64,000 bases of DNA, taken from assembly GCA_900618795.1 (NCBI GenBank), contig UYJD01000004.1, forward strand, positions 1,088,605 to 1,152,604, read 5' to 3'. Positions 11,114 to 24,073 of the stretch are shown one piece after another. The stretch comes from Cyanodermella asteris (lineage: Eukaryota; Ascomycota; Lecanoromycetes; Ostropales; Stictidaceae). A program made the position numbers and the translations under genes. The notes beneath the pieces are model-generated. The model had not been told where the DNA came from, made no database searches, and saw nothing but the letters and a program-made list of their open reading frames with translations. Position 1 is the stretch's first letter, and each line of letters begins with the position of its first letter.

Positions 11114-13272
11114 CTAGTCTCCCTTCACTGTAACCGACGAGGCATCGCGCACTGGAGAAGCGGAGCCATCGCTCGCAACTTTTCGCATCAGCTCCGATCT
11201 TGACGAGTCGTCACTCTTTGCAGTGATGGAACTATTCCTCAACGTGTCTGCTTTCGTTAATCCTGCTTTTGACAAAGCCTTACTCTGAGAAAGAGCGGGA
11301 CCAGTTTTCAGCCTTTTCAGCATCATTTGTCGCACAGCCTCTGCATTCAACGGGGTGTTGGTTCTCGAGGAAACGTGACCTGGTCTCTGATTTATCCATC
11401 TCAAAGCCTTCTCGCTCATCAATTCTGGTTTTGACGTGCCAATTTCCCTGAGGAAACGGAGCCGGCTTTCGGCATTTTCGCTTCCATAGACTCTGATTTC
11501 GACGAGGCATCGCGTTTAGGAGGAACGCTAGCTTTCCTCTTACTTTTGCATTTTGGAGCCTTCTGGTTCAGCAATTCTAGTCTAGACGCTGCCTGTCTGT
11601 CCGAGCAAGCGGAGCCAGCTTCCAACACTTTCTCTTCCATTGATTTTGAGTGCGAGAATGCGTCGCTTTCGAGAGGAACGTCGCCATGTCCCAGACACGT
11701 ACAGACCTTATGCTCCCCGATCGACAACATGGTCACTGGGTTGGTCAAAAGAATCCTGTCCTCCCCAGAATTTGCCAGAAACTTTAACATCTCAATGTCA
11801 GTGTTCTCTTTATGCTGGTCAAGCAGATCGTGAAAGAAGCCCGCTGGCCCCTCGCCGATGCCAAGGTAGTTACGAATTGTCGTCGGAGATTGGTATTTCT
11901 CCCACGAAGCGTCGTACTTGTCCACCTGCATTAATTCATTTCTCAGTCGTAACCACTCTGCTCGATCCTTGACCTTCTCCAGCAACTCGGATGGATCGGA
12001 GGTGGACGCCTCCTGTTTCGACGTGCGGTTGTGAAAGAATCTCCACGCTTCGTGTTCCAGCTCGCCGATGTCATCCGTGTTTCTCCACTGCTCGCATCTC
12101 AGCGAGGTTCTAATCTTTCTGTTGGCTATCAGCTTGAAAGCAATGGCGTCATCCTGATCCTGGGCCTTCCACGCGTGGACTGCGTCTTTGTAGTTACGCA
12201 TTCTCAGACCATCCATCCTTTTGGCAAGGGCCCTCGCCATCCAGCATCTTTCCGTGAAGAATGGGCTAAGAGCCGTGATGCTTCCTTCACTTAGCCTTTG
12301 TGCCCTATGTCACCTAAAATGTTGATCACTGATCCTTGTGCAATGTCCAGCAGAACCTAACCACAATTCTCAGCATAGCCTGCGTGATCAATGTGGGAGG
12401 GAGGGGGCCACAGCTCACCTCTCTGAATTTTCTTTCCCATTCTTCATCGTGGAGAATTTCTTCCACAGGCTCAGTAATATTCGACACTTCAGCTATAGCC
12501 GACCGCATTCTCCATATCAAGCCCTTGTAATCACACAGGAGCACCTGTGTGCTGAGCCAATTCCGCATGCCCCAAGGCCCGGCCGGTTCTTTCTCCACGA
12601 CCGTAGGTTTGTTAACTTTCGTAGAGCTTTTCTCCGGACCGACCGTCGTCGCCGCAGCTCGATTTGGTATCATCGTCAATCCGCATCGTTTCCAGCTTGT
12701 CCAGACATTCCTTCAGATTCGATGCCGGTTTTCTTTCCCTCTGGGCTCGCAAGTGACGCCTCCGCGCTAACAGCACCTTTTGCCTAAACAGCACCAACAT
12801 CGTGAGCTCTCGACGGCAGACCTGCTGCATCATGAACCACCAGTGAATTCCCCATTCCTTCACCCACTGCTCGCAGGTCCCTCAGCGCTCGGCCGAGCGA
12901 TAGAGCCAGTGGTGGGGAAGCCACCTGCGGTCAAAGTCTCTTCTTCAATTCTTTCTGATGGGCGAGGGCAACGCCGAGGGCTTCGAGTATCTCCAAGAGG
13001 GTTGCATCGTGCTCCATGGCTCGCTCCAGGACCCGCCGCCGCCGCTCGAGAGTCACGTCGGATTTCGATTCGTCCATTGCAAAATTGATCTGAAATTTGG
13101 CAATGGGTCTGGCTGTGAAAATGCTTTGAAGCCAACTATGATCGATTGTAGTGCTAATGAGACTTTCCAGAGATGACAATACCGAGGCTTGGGTGCTCGT
13201 ATTTGCGTAAAGAGAACTGAAAGATACCATGAGCAGGGAGTAGAGCTTTCCAAGCTGTTCTTCGCTCAGCAT
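11114..13272 (-). CDS. Uncharacterised, internally repetitive multi-exon gene, possibly broken
   Basis: A chain of minus-strand coding-like segments reads as one gene: 13272-12931 (MLSEEQLGKLYSLL, ending HQKELKKRL), 12863-12612, 12679-about 12415 (DEEWERKFRE before a GTGAGC donor), about 12285-11419 (including ARALAKRMDGL and KDAVHAWKAQDQDD) and 11422-11114. Splice sites between the first segments are not resolved. The 3' part has imperfect repeats: SMEEKVLEAGSACS against SMEAKMPKAGSVSS, and ELLNQKAPK against ELMSEKALR. The second repeat is interrupted by a stop at 11419-11421 and continues in another frame, so one break is likely. The content is polar and charged with no known domain; only the central segment looks folded. 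Confidence is moderate that this is a gene and low for the boundaries. Confidence 0.45.
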
Positions 13273-13712
13273 TTGCGGAGGCGGCTGGCCCGGCTTCGAT
13301 CGCACCTTTCGAGCCTCGACAAGAGGCCGGAATCGGCGGGTGCAGGAGCAGCCTTGATCCGCTGCAGTGGCCAATAGTTACAATTCCACCTGTCGCTGAG
13401 CATGACTGGAACGCATCGACCCACAGATACTTTCCTACCTAATTACTGTACGAAATAATCACAAAGTACTAGAATCCTTACTTTCAATAGACGTGGATAA
13501 TTTTGCAAATATTGGTATCATCGCACAAGAGCACCAAGCAGCCAAACGCCATGCTTCACCATGCCCAACACTCAAGCCCAGGCCTCAGCCCATGCAATTG
13601 CATCGCACGCCACCCCAAGTAGTTAAAAGAGTCCCACACCAATGCACCATCGTTTCAATCATTTAGGAGGCCATTCGACCCGCCAGGTACTAGCAGTGGG
13701 AGCCGCAGCATT
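13273..13712. other. Intergenic, about 440 bp
   Basis: It lies between the stop of the DUF7598-like gene and the first ATG of the repetitive gene, both on the minus strand. The AT-rich part near 13430-13520 is the likely promoter of the repetitive gene. Nothing else seen. Confidence 0.4.
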
Positions 13713-14708
13713 CTAAACCCAGTTCCCACCATTGCCATTATCTTTCCGATACGCCGGGTGCGTAGCCTCGGGCTTGGTCACCCCATCATCGAACTCGTAC
13801 TGCTTGTAGATCAGCGTGTTGCTCCTCGTGGGGCTGCTGACGCTGCGTCCAGTGGGGAACCGCGTCGTGCTGCTGGCGTGACTCAACGGGCTGACGGAGC
13901 GTGCACCGGGACCGCCGAGCTCGCTCATCACGACGCTGGGCTGCTTGTGTAAGCTGCGGCCATCGCGGTTAGCTTCGGTCGGCGCATAGTAGCTGGGAAC
14001 AGTCGACGTTGGGCGAGGGGGAGGGTTGGTCGCGATCGGGAAGGCGCCGGCGCGGCTGCCGTGTCCGGAGCTGTTGACGCTGTCGGTGTGCTTGAGGTTT
14101 GCGAAGGAAGATTGGTGCGAGGGGAGGACGGCTTTGTCGTGCCAGCCATTGTACATGTCTGCGCCGCGGGGCCCGGAGCCGTAGACGTCCGCGACGTGTT
14201 GCGGGGCGGTGGCGCCGTATGCGCGCACCATGCGGGCGGTGACGCCGAGCTTATGCTTGCGGAAGAGGTAGTTTGCGACAATGTTGATGATTCCGAAGAT
14301 GGACGTGATGATTCCGCTTGCGATGAGGAGTTGCCAGCAGTTGGTGCCGAGTGAGTCCTCGGACGTGGCCTCCTTGTTCAAGTTTCCGAGCACCAGTGTG
14401 CCCAGCGCGAGCATCAGCAATCCCAACGTGACGAATCCGGCTGAGATGCTGAGTAGCGGCCAGTTGTGCATGAACCATTTGCGGAAGAGGGAGGTTTCGG
14501 TCAGTATGAGCAGCAAGGCGAGGATTCCGGTGATGATGTGGGAGGTTGCGTCGAAGAAGAAGAACTTGCTGATGACGAAGGTCTTGACCAGCATCACCAC
14601 GGACGAGGCCAGGCAGGACATCAGGCAGACGATGTTGCAGATTCGGATGAATTGCAGGATGATAAAGCCGGGGCCTCCGGTGTTCTTGAAACCGCTGAAG
14701 AGCTTCAT
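13713..14708 (-). CDS. Four-helix membrane protein, DUF7598-like
   Basis: 331 residues, unspliced. The N-terminal half contains four hydrophobic segments: about 16-46 (ILQFIRICNIVCLMSCLASS), 55-75 (HIITGILALLLIL), 82-110 (WPLLSISAGFVTLGLLML) and 125-150 (WQLLIASGIITSIFGIINIV). The C-terminal half is a Ser/Pro/Gly-rich cytosolic tail ending YRKDNGNGGNWV, with the motif RSNTLIYKQYEFDDG near the end. This layout matches a fungal membrane family that I recall as DUF7598; its role is unknown. The start is the only ATG ahead of the first helix, in the motif MKLFSGFKNTGGPGF. No lesion. Confidence 0.8.
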   Translation of the reverse strand: MKLFSGFKNTGGPGFIILQFIRICNIVCLMSCLASSVVMLVKTFVISKFFFFDATSHIITGILALLLILTETSLFRKWFMHNWPLLSISAGFVTLGLLMLALGTLVLGNLNKEATSEDSLGTNCWQLLIASGIITSIFGIINIVANYLFRKHKLGVTARMVRAYGATAPQHVADVYGSGPRGADMYNGWHDKAVLPSHQSSFANLKHTDSVNSSGHGSRAGAFPIATNPPPRPTSTVPSYYAPTEANRDGRSLHKQPSVVMSELGGPGARSVSPLSHASSTTRFPTGRSVSSPTRSNTLIYKQYEFDDGVTKPEATHPAYRKDNGNGGNWV

Positions 14709-15862
14709 TTTGCCGTGATCGATCGATGTTCTTCGAAGCGTGTGGCTTCACCTGATTTGTTGGTGATTTTCTGTTGGAGGGTTTCGTTGGAGACGGACCG
14801 GCGGTCTCAAGCTGCGCAGCAGACAAGTATCAAGCGTGAAAGAGAGGTGAGATTATCGAGGAAAAGGGAGGTAAGGAGATCGAGCCAGTCGAATATGGAG
14901 AGTTGTGAGGTGTTGGAGAAGAGAAAAACAGCTGCGTCTAGCAGTGTCAAGACAAAGAGAAAAAGCTAGGTTAGTATGGGCATGACACGGTGAAGGGTGG
15001 AGAGGGGGCCAGACAAAGAAAAGTAGAAGAATGAGAGGACAAGACCAGACATTTCAATAGACTATTGTCGCGTAGAGACAAGGGCCTCCGATTGAGCAAC
15101 AATAGGTGCGAGAGCCATTGTCTCGTTAGCGACGCAGCGGTAAGTGAGGAGCAAGTGAAGAGTGGTCGGGATTGTCCCATGGGTACGCGCTCGACGGCCC
15201 GAGCGAGGAGAGCTTCAGATAATGACCTGCAGAAGTATAGCACTGGCAGTGAGAGGCCCGGGTGAGTCCATCGAGGCGGTTTGTACAGAGTTAGGTCAGC
15301 TTGATTGGTGGAGAGCAGCCTGAAACGCAGCTCGCGAGGTTTCAGGCGCCTGATGGTGGGCGCGTAGGCTTTTCTGTCATGGCGTCACAGAGGGCGTGTC
15401 GGCGGTTTATTTTGAGAGCTTCGGAAGCTTGTTTCCACGACATTGTCTCGACATGTCAATGCGCGTTTGATCGTGTTCCAAGTCGGGTATGAGTGGAGCG
15501 AGATGGTGAGATGGTGAGATGGTGACTGGAAGGCCGACCGGTTCGGGTGCGAAGAGGCCACGCACGTGACTCCATTTACATTGGCCGTTCATGTGACAAA
15601 ATGCACACAAACAAAGCCACGATATTTGCACTCTGCTGAAGCGGTCTGCTAAGCCGCAGAGCCAGACCGCCGTTGGACTCGCCCGGGGACCAGAAATCGG
15701 AGGCAAACCACCAAACTTGCCTTTTCTGCCTTTTTTCCTCCAGCCGTATTAATTGCAACCGACCCGTAGACAATTTTGATTTCCTTGTTTTGCATCGTAC
15801 GTGCTGCTTTTGCTCCCCATTTGTCCCCACACGGTCGCTAAAGTCGAACACAGACTCCCAAA
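14709..15862. other. Divergent intergenic, 1.15 kb
   Basis: It holds the promoters of the DUF7598-like gene (left) and the SERF-like gene (right). The left 250 bp are purine-rich on the plus strand (GAGAGGTGAG, AAAAGGGAGG). A short tandem repeat of GAGATGGT, three units, lies near 15500-15525. The last 100 bp are C/T-rich, as expected of a leader. No gene seen. Confidence 0.5.
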
Positions 15863-16220
15863 ATGGCGCGGGGCAACCAGCGTGAAAAGGCCAGGGAGAA
15901 GAACCTCAAGGCCCAAGCCTCTCAGGTTCGTACTCGCAGATAGAGAATTCTGTTCCTTTAGAAAGAGACTAATCATGGTATAGAAGTCGAAGAACAGCGT
16001 GAGAAACAGCACTTGACCTCGATTGGAGAAGACTCCCGTACTGACCATTTGACCAGCTGTCTGGAACTCAGCAGGCCAAGGCCAAGGAGGACGTTGCTGC
16101 CATCATGCGCCAAAAGCAAGCTGCAGGTATGTCGATCTGCTTTCCATGGCCGAGAAGGATGAGCTGATTGCTTTCTCAATAGCCGATGCCAAGAAAGCCG
16201 CTGAAGGCTCCAAGAAGTGA
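15863..16220 (+). CDS. SERF/4F5-family small protein, four exons including a 15-nt microexon
   Basis: Small, highly charged SERF-type protein (61 residues). SERF proteins bind nucleic acid and influence protein aggregation. Exons: 15863-15925, 15984-15998, 16057-16126, 16183-16220; introns of 58, 58 and 56 nt, all GT..AG. The N-terminus MARGNQREKAREKNLKAQ is the family hallmark. The middle is KSKNS followed by LSGTQQAKAKEDVAAIMRQK, and the end AEGSKK is Lys-rich. The second exon encodes just five residues (KSKNS). The gene is too small and too split to appear as a single open frame. Family identity is strong, because the hallmark sits in exon 1 and every junction keeps frame. Confidence 0.92.
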
Positions 16221-17140
16221 CCGACATGCGGCCTCAGCACCGTCGCTTTCGCCGCTGATGACCAGTCGTGAGCCCATGTTCGAACAAGGAAGATCGAGTA
16301 TGCCTTGAAAGGTTTGCATGGCTGGACATGAGTACGCAAGTCTGGACGGTTCCATTACAAGAAGTCGCCTTGAGACGTTGTCGATTAGCAAGGCGTTTGG
16401 TGCACTTCAGAAGACTACACAACCATAAATCACGATACATTTAGATATTTCAGTTCGCGTCTTCATGATGTCCTTCAGATTTTGCTCCAATCCAAGCGGA
16501 CGACTTCCAAGCTCGAACTTTGCGAACAGACTCCATTCTGTGGCTTCCAGCAGAGGCGTGCCTGCCAGAACTCGGACAATTCCATGCTGAATTTTTTCCT
16601 TTGTTCTTTTTTTTCGGCCATCGCATAACAAGAATCCAGCTCTCACTGGTCCCCAGCTCACCACTTCCGTCCATTGTCGATGGATACGACAGCAATCGAC
16701 AGGATACTAGTATCACGGCAGCGTTATGCTTACAGTGCCAGTAGTCCAATTGGACTCGGAGCCTCGCTCTCCTCGGCTGTTGAAAACTCGATCACCTAAT
16801 GCCTAATACAAACTTGTCCACCGAGCCTGCACGTGACATCAACATCACTGCGGATAAGGGAACATGAGAGCAGCATAACAGAACGCGGCGAGTCCTTCTC
16901 AGCTCCAGGTGCGAGGGACTAAGGCTGCAAGGCTCGTCGTGATGGCATGGTCGCGCCGCGCTATTTGATGTGAGATCATTCGTGGTGCCTTCCAATCCAT
17001 GAAAGCAGAAGCAGCGACCGCAACCTGCAGAGCTGTAAACGACGACTACAAAATGCCAGTCTCACATCCCATGCTTCCCTATTCCGCCTTCTGCAAACCT
17101 CTCTCCAACCCCTCAGCTCTTGGAAAGTGTAATCATCGCG
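16221..17140. other. Intergenic, about 920 bp
   Basis: Short frames on both strands without domain or splice support. A T-run (TTCTTTTTTTT) lies at about 16604-16614. The last 100 bp, rich in C and A, are the probable leader of the amidase gene. Confidence 0.45.
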
Positions 17141-19559
17141 ATGAGGCTCAGCGTCTTCGAAGCTCCCAAGACCGAGTTGTACTTTACCGAGATCGAAGAG
17201 ATACTATACGCAGTGCAATGCTTTCCCCATTCGGAGGGTCGCCTGAGTTCTCGCCCTGAACTCAGTGGGCCTGCAACACTGGTGTGGCCGCCCAGTGACA
17301 AGCCGACCGATCGAGATTGGCTGTACGGCGAGCTCAGAAGGATATCGTTGCACGACGACGTGCACTGCAAAGGCTTCCTCGCCAATATCGTCTTCTGCTA
17401 CACCGCGCGTCGACCGGGGGGGGGGTTCAAGTAAGCAGCGAGTTGCAGTCCCATATTGCCGAACAAGAACGCAAACTCCATTACGCCGTTCTGAGCCGAT
17501 CCGTCAGAGCTGGGCCGTACTACATCCTCGGATCGGACATCTACAAAGTGTACAGGCTATACGAGGACCCTCAAGAGGCCTTCGTGTACGGTGTCCTGCC
17601 CAATGACATCTACAACTTCAAGTATGCAAGAAACCCAATCCTTTTGTCAGAGAGCAGAGCCCCGCTAACCATTTTACAAAGATGCGTCGAATTCCTAGGC
17701 CGCATGATCCCGGTGCCATCTAGGCATTACTCCCGCACTCCTACCCCCGATCGCCCCCTCGAAGGCCTCCGATTCGGAGTTCAGGACATGTTCAATCTAA
17801 CCGGAACATCCACTTGGGCGTCCAGCCGTGCGCATCGTGAACTCCAATCGGACGAAAGGAATACAGCGGCGGTCGTTTCGAGGCTCATCAATCAAGGGGC
17901 CGTCATCGTAGGTAAGACGAAGACAACGCAGTTTGGTGCTCCCGAACATCCCCAGAAATGGGGTGACTACCATTGTCCGTGGAATCCACGAGGGGACGGC
18001 CATTTCACGCCAGGGTGGGGTAGTGTGGGGAGCGCAGTGGCAGTGGCAGCTTACGACTGGCTTGACGGGAGTGTAGGCCTTGACAGTGAGTTGATCACTC
18101 ACTTTGCCACCGGGATGGTGTTGAGACAGGAAAGCTGACGGCCGATGCCAGCCTTCGGGTCCTTGCCAGATTCGGCGTGCATACAGGGGGTATTCGGGAT
18201 TCGTCCGACATATGCCTCGACACCGCAGGATCTGCGACTTGAGGCGCCGCCGGAAGTTGATTCGGAGGCACCATACGAGCTGGACGAACTTCAAAGGGTC
18301 TCCTGTGCCGTGTATGTTCTGGAACTTGAATAGTATGCGTTCCGAAAGTATGCTGATCAACCTTACAGCTCCTTCGATACGCCTGGCCTTCTCTCGAGAG
18401 GGATCGAGTCTCTCGATTCATTCGCACGAGGCTGGTATGACATCGATTCGCCTCACAATACCGGAACTGTAAGCTCTAACAGCGTCCTGTGTGTCCGAAT
18501 CGGCGCTGAATACTGAGCAGTTCCCGACCAGAATCTGGATGACAAGTGATCGTTTCGCATACCACGACTCTGAGTCGGTGGAGCTCATGGGCCGTTTCGT
18601 ATGCGACTTGGAGCTTGCTACTGGTGTGTCTCGTACAGAGCTGACAGCGGATGCTTCCTGGAGCGCAAACTTGTTCTCCATGGCTCCACATGTTCCAACC
18701 GAGTATGCTCTTCTGGATCTCAGCACAGTCAGTATTGAGTCATCATTGACATGAGAGCATGGCCCCGTGCCCGACTAACATTCCTAGACGCTCGAGAAAA
18801 TTCAGCTCTACGAGCATGTCCACCAAATGACGGCTTTTGTCACCAGATACCAAAAGTTATACAACAATAAATTACCTGCACTGAACTCGATGGTCGAGTG
18901 GAAATGGCAGTACTGTTTACTCTAGCCTAATGGACTGGTACTAATTCGGGCAGGGGTCTTGGATCAAAAATCACAAGGGAAGAGTACCAGGCAGCAATCG
19001 TTGAAAGCACAACTTTCAGCGTGTACGTTCGAAAATACATCATCGACGAGGGTTCAATACTGCTCTTACCGTGCAGCACTCTCCAAGTACTCGGGCGGGA
19101 CGGTTCTCCTTGGACACAGTGCAATTGTTTTATCGGGGACTCCCACCTTCAAGGCCACGGCTTCGGCCGAAACTGCTACTCTGTCCTATGTGGACTTCCG
19201 TCGATCACCGTTCCCGGTAAGAGTGTGATTGACTTGCGTGATGAGCAATCAACGAAAGAGCCAGCTGACAAACTTCGGCAGTTGGACAAAGAAAGGTAAA
19301 GTCAGCGGTGCAGGTGGGCAATGTGAACGCACCTGTCTCTGTTGTGATCGTCGGTCCGCCGCGTGAGTGTTTCGGGATGAGTTTCAGATTGGCGCGGTTG
19401 CTAACAGGCATATATTCTGAGCTTCGCCTCATTGCGCTGGTGAAGAGGGTTCTCAAGGCGAGCGGGCGTCCATTGGAGATGCAGACTGGAAGAGACGCAT
19501 TTCGTGAAGAAGCCGCACCGGCAGGCCGAGGTCAATCCGACGACGTCACTCAATATTAA
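17141..19559 (+). pseudogene. Amidase-signature family protein, damaged
   Basis: Fungal amidases hydrolyse amide bonds with a Lys-cisSer-Ser triad. Recognisable pieces in order: N-terminal fungal extension (RLSVFEAPKTELYF; SRSVRAGPYYILGSDIYKVY), LEGLRFGVQDMFNLTG, INQGAVIVGKTKTTQFG (catalytic Lys), NPRGDGHFTPGWGSVGSAVA, AAYDWLD, an intron at about 18090 (GTGAGT..CCAG) rejoining as DTFGS, QGVFGIRPT, SFDTPGLLSRGIESL, LCGLPSITVP, VNAPVSVVIVGPP. The usual serine-rich GSSSGS is here WGSVGS, and TGGSIRGPA is TFGSLPDSA. The frame changes at a run of ten G (17416-17425) in a way no intron explains, and the 18210-18370 and 19090-19240 stretches need further frame changes or introns. I judge it decayed; a sequence error at the G run is the alternative for that one break. 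Confidence 0.7.
17416..17425 (+). repeat. G10 homopolymer inside the amidase gene
   Basis: Ten consecutive G at the exact point where the amidase reading frame shifts. Either a slippage mutation or a sequencing/assembly length error. Confidence 0.8.
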
Positions 19560-20420
19560 TTTTGGGACTGGAAAGATGAATACCCGATGGCGATTAGAAA
19601 GTAGCTTCCGTTGATAGGGTTCAGACCAAAGTCAAGGAAGTCTCCTCAAGCACAGCTTTGATGGGAAGAGATAGAAATGCATGAACAATTTGGAAACGTT
19701 ACCATTTCTAATTTCAGTAATCCACATGAATGATACTCATTGAGCTGTCGTCGTTTGGTCAAAGCAACATGGCTGCGATGCATTCTCCTCGAGCACCTAG
19801 AAAGAAAAAAAACAAAAAAAACAAAACCCCTTCGTGGCCGAGTCCTACGTGTCAGCGAAGCTTATGCCGAGGACAAGCCGACCAGTGATCACGACCGGCC
19901 TGCCTCGCGAAGCAAAATCCCATCAGCCTCCTTACCCGCGACAATGTCTGGCTACCTAGTCATGGCGCTTGACAGACTGGTCCGAATTGAACACTACGAG
20001 GCTGAAGCAGACTTTAGTCGCGTGTAAACGCACGGCACTCGACAACACCGCGTTTCGTCGCGCCCATCGTTCGAGCCCGGGCTGGAGATGCCGTCGTGAC
20101 TGGCCTGTCAGACCAGGCCTTCGGTTGGCCCTATAGCTCACAAATCAGCTGTGTAGCTTCGTGCTTCGGTCTTGCAGACAAACTGTACGTTCAATATGCA
20201 CGCCATCGCAGGGCCGCGCTGCCCAAAAGGTGGAGATGTGAGACTGAGTTTTGGCGCTAAGCGCCGACATCAGAGCTCAGGCGAAAGATGTCATTCATCA
20301 TAGCTAGGTAAGCTCCATCTCGCACCGAGTTCACATATTTCCGACAGCAGCAGGCTCAGAAAAATTACCGTCGTGGAGTCGGGCTCAGGACTCGGATCGT
20401 CTCCTCGTTCTCGATCCATC
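19560..20420. other. Intergenic, 860 bp
   Basis: The 3' flank of the amidase locus and the promoter of GPI-protein copy C. An A-rich run (AAAGAAAAAAAACAAAAAAA) lies near 19801-19820. No gene seen. Confidence 0.5.
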
Positions 20421-21401
20421 ATGGTGCGTATCATGAAGCTGTGGCTGCTATCCGGCCTCGCCACAACCGCCACGGCGCGCTGCAGCGCCGGCCTCTCAGA
20501 CGAAGACTACGAATACTGCGTCCTGACCAGCTTCGGCTGGGCGCCCGCAGCCGCCGACTACCTCGCCACGCGACCCATCCCGGAGTCCGTCTTCGAAGAG
20601 GTCCAATATGTCTCTGGACTGCCCACGTCGGACTTGGCTGCCCTGGCGGCAACGGCCACCAACGCGCCCGCCGCAGGATCGTTCGTCTCGAGCGTATATA
20701 ACGTCGCGTTGAGCTTGCAGACTGCGAGTACGGGCCCGATTTCGAGGACGGGCCCGACGGTGGTAGGACGCTCGATGGCGTCGCGAGCGCGGACTAGTAC
20801 TTCCCTCGACCCTGACGACTGCGATCCGGACGATGAGTTTTGCATCGAGATGGCATTTGGTTGGAACTCCGCCGCGGCCGAGTATCTCGCCACCGTCAGT
20901 GTCGCTCCGGAGATACTGACGCAAGCATTCGGAGATCTGGACGCTGCACCGGCTTCGGTCACGCAGGCTCTGGCGACGATCCAAGACGAACCGGCCGAGT
21001 TCTCGCTCATCCGACAGGAGTTGTCGCTGATCCAGTCGCCTGCGCGGGCAATCTACTCGAGTTTGATCGGGGTTGCGTTCAGTTATCAGTCTCAAGCGCA
21101 GCCGACGGGGATGGTGACCGGGACGGCGGCGGCGAAGGCGACGAGTGCGGTGTTTGACCTCGGGTCGAATATACCTGTGGCTGGACAGACGGGGGCTGGG
21201 TCTACGGGTTACAGAAGTCCTACGGGTTCGATGCAGAGTGGGACGGGGACAATGGCGAGCCAGGCGTTGCAGGGTACGTCGGCTCCGGCGAGTAGTTCGA
21301 GTAGAGGTGCTGCTGCGGCTGCTGCAAGGCCGACTGATGTTGGATTGGTGGCGATGGCGGGATTTGTCGCTGGAGTTGCTGGACTTGCGTATGGACTGTG
21401 A
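20421..21401 (+). CDS. Secreted Ala/Ser-rich, predicted GPI-anchored protein with two Cys modules (copy C)
   Basis: 326 residues, unspliced. Signal peptide MVRIMKLWLLSGLATTATA (an ATG at 20433 would also serve). Module 1: CSAGLSDEDYEYCVLTSFGW, AAADYLATRPI and VYNVALSLQTA. Module 2: CDPDDEFCIEMAFGW, AAAEYLATVSV and IYSSLIGVAFSYQ. A long Thr/Ser/Gly-rich linker, likely O-glycosylated, leads to the tail DVGLVAMAGFVAGVAGLAYGL, nearly identical in plan to copies A and B at 6248 and 7925. The Cys pair is spaced seven or eight residues here. The shared architecture implies one family of surface proteins that vary in module number and stalk length. Function is unknown. Confidence 0.85.
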   Translation: MVRIMKLWLLSGLATTATARCSAGLSDEDYEYCVLTSFGWAPAAADYLATRPIPESVFEEVQYVSGLPTSDLAALAATATNAPAAGSFVSSVYNVALSLQTASTGPISRTGPTVVGRSMASRARTSTSLDPDDCDPDDEFCIEMAFGWNSAAAEYLATVSVAPEILTQAFGDLDAAPASVTQALATIQDEPAEFSLIRQELSLIQSPARAIYSSLIGVAFSYQSQAQPTGMVTGTAAAKATSAVFDLGSNIPVAGQTGAGSTGYRSPTGSMQSGTGTMASQALQGTSAPASSSSRGAAAAAARPTDVGLVAMAGFVAGVAGLAYGL

Positions 21402-24073
<2,672 letters not shown>

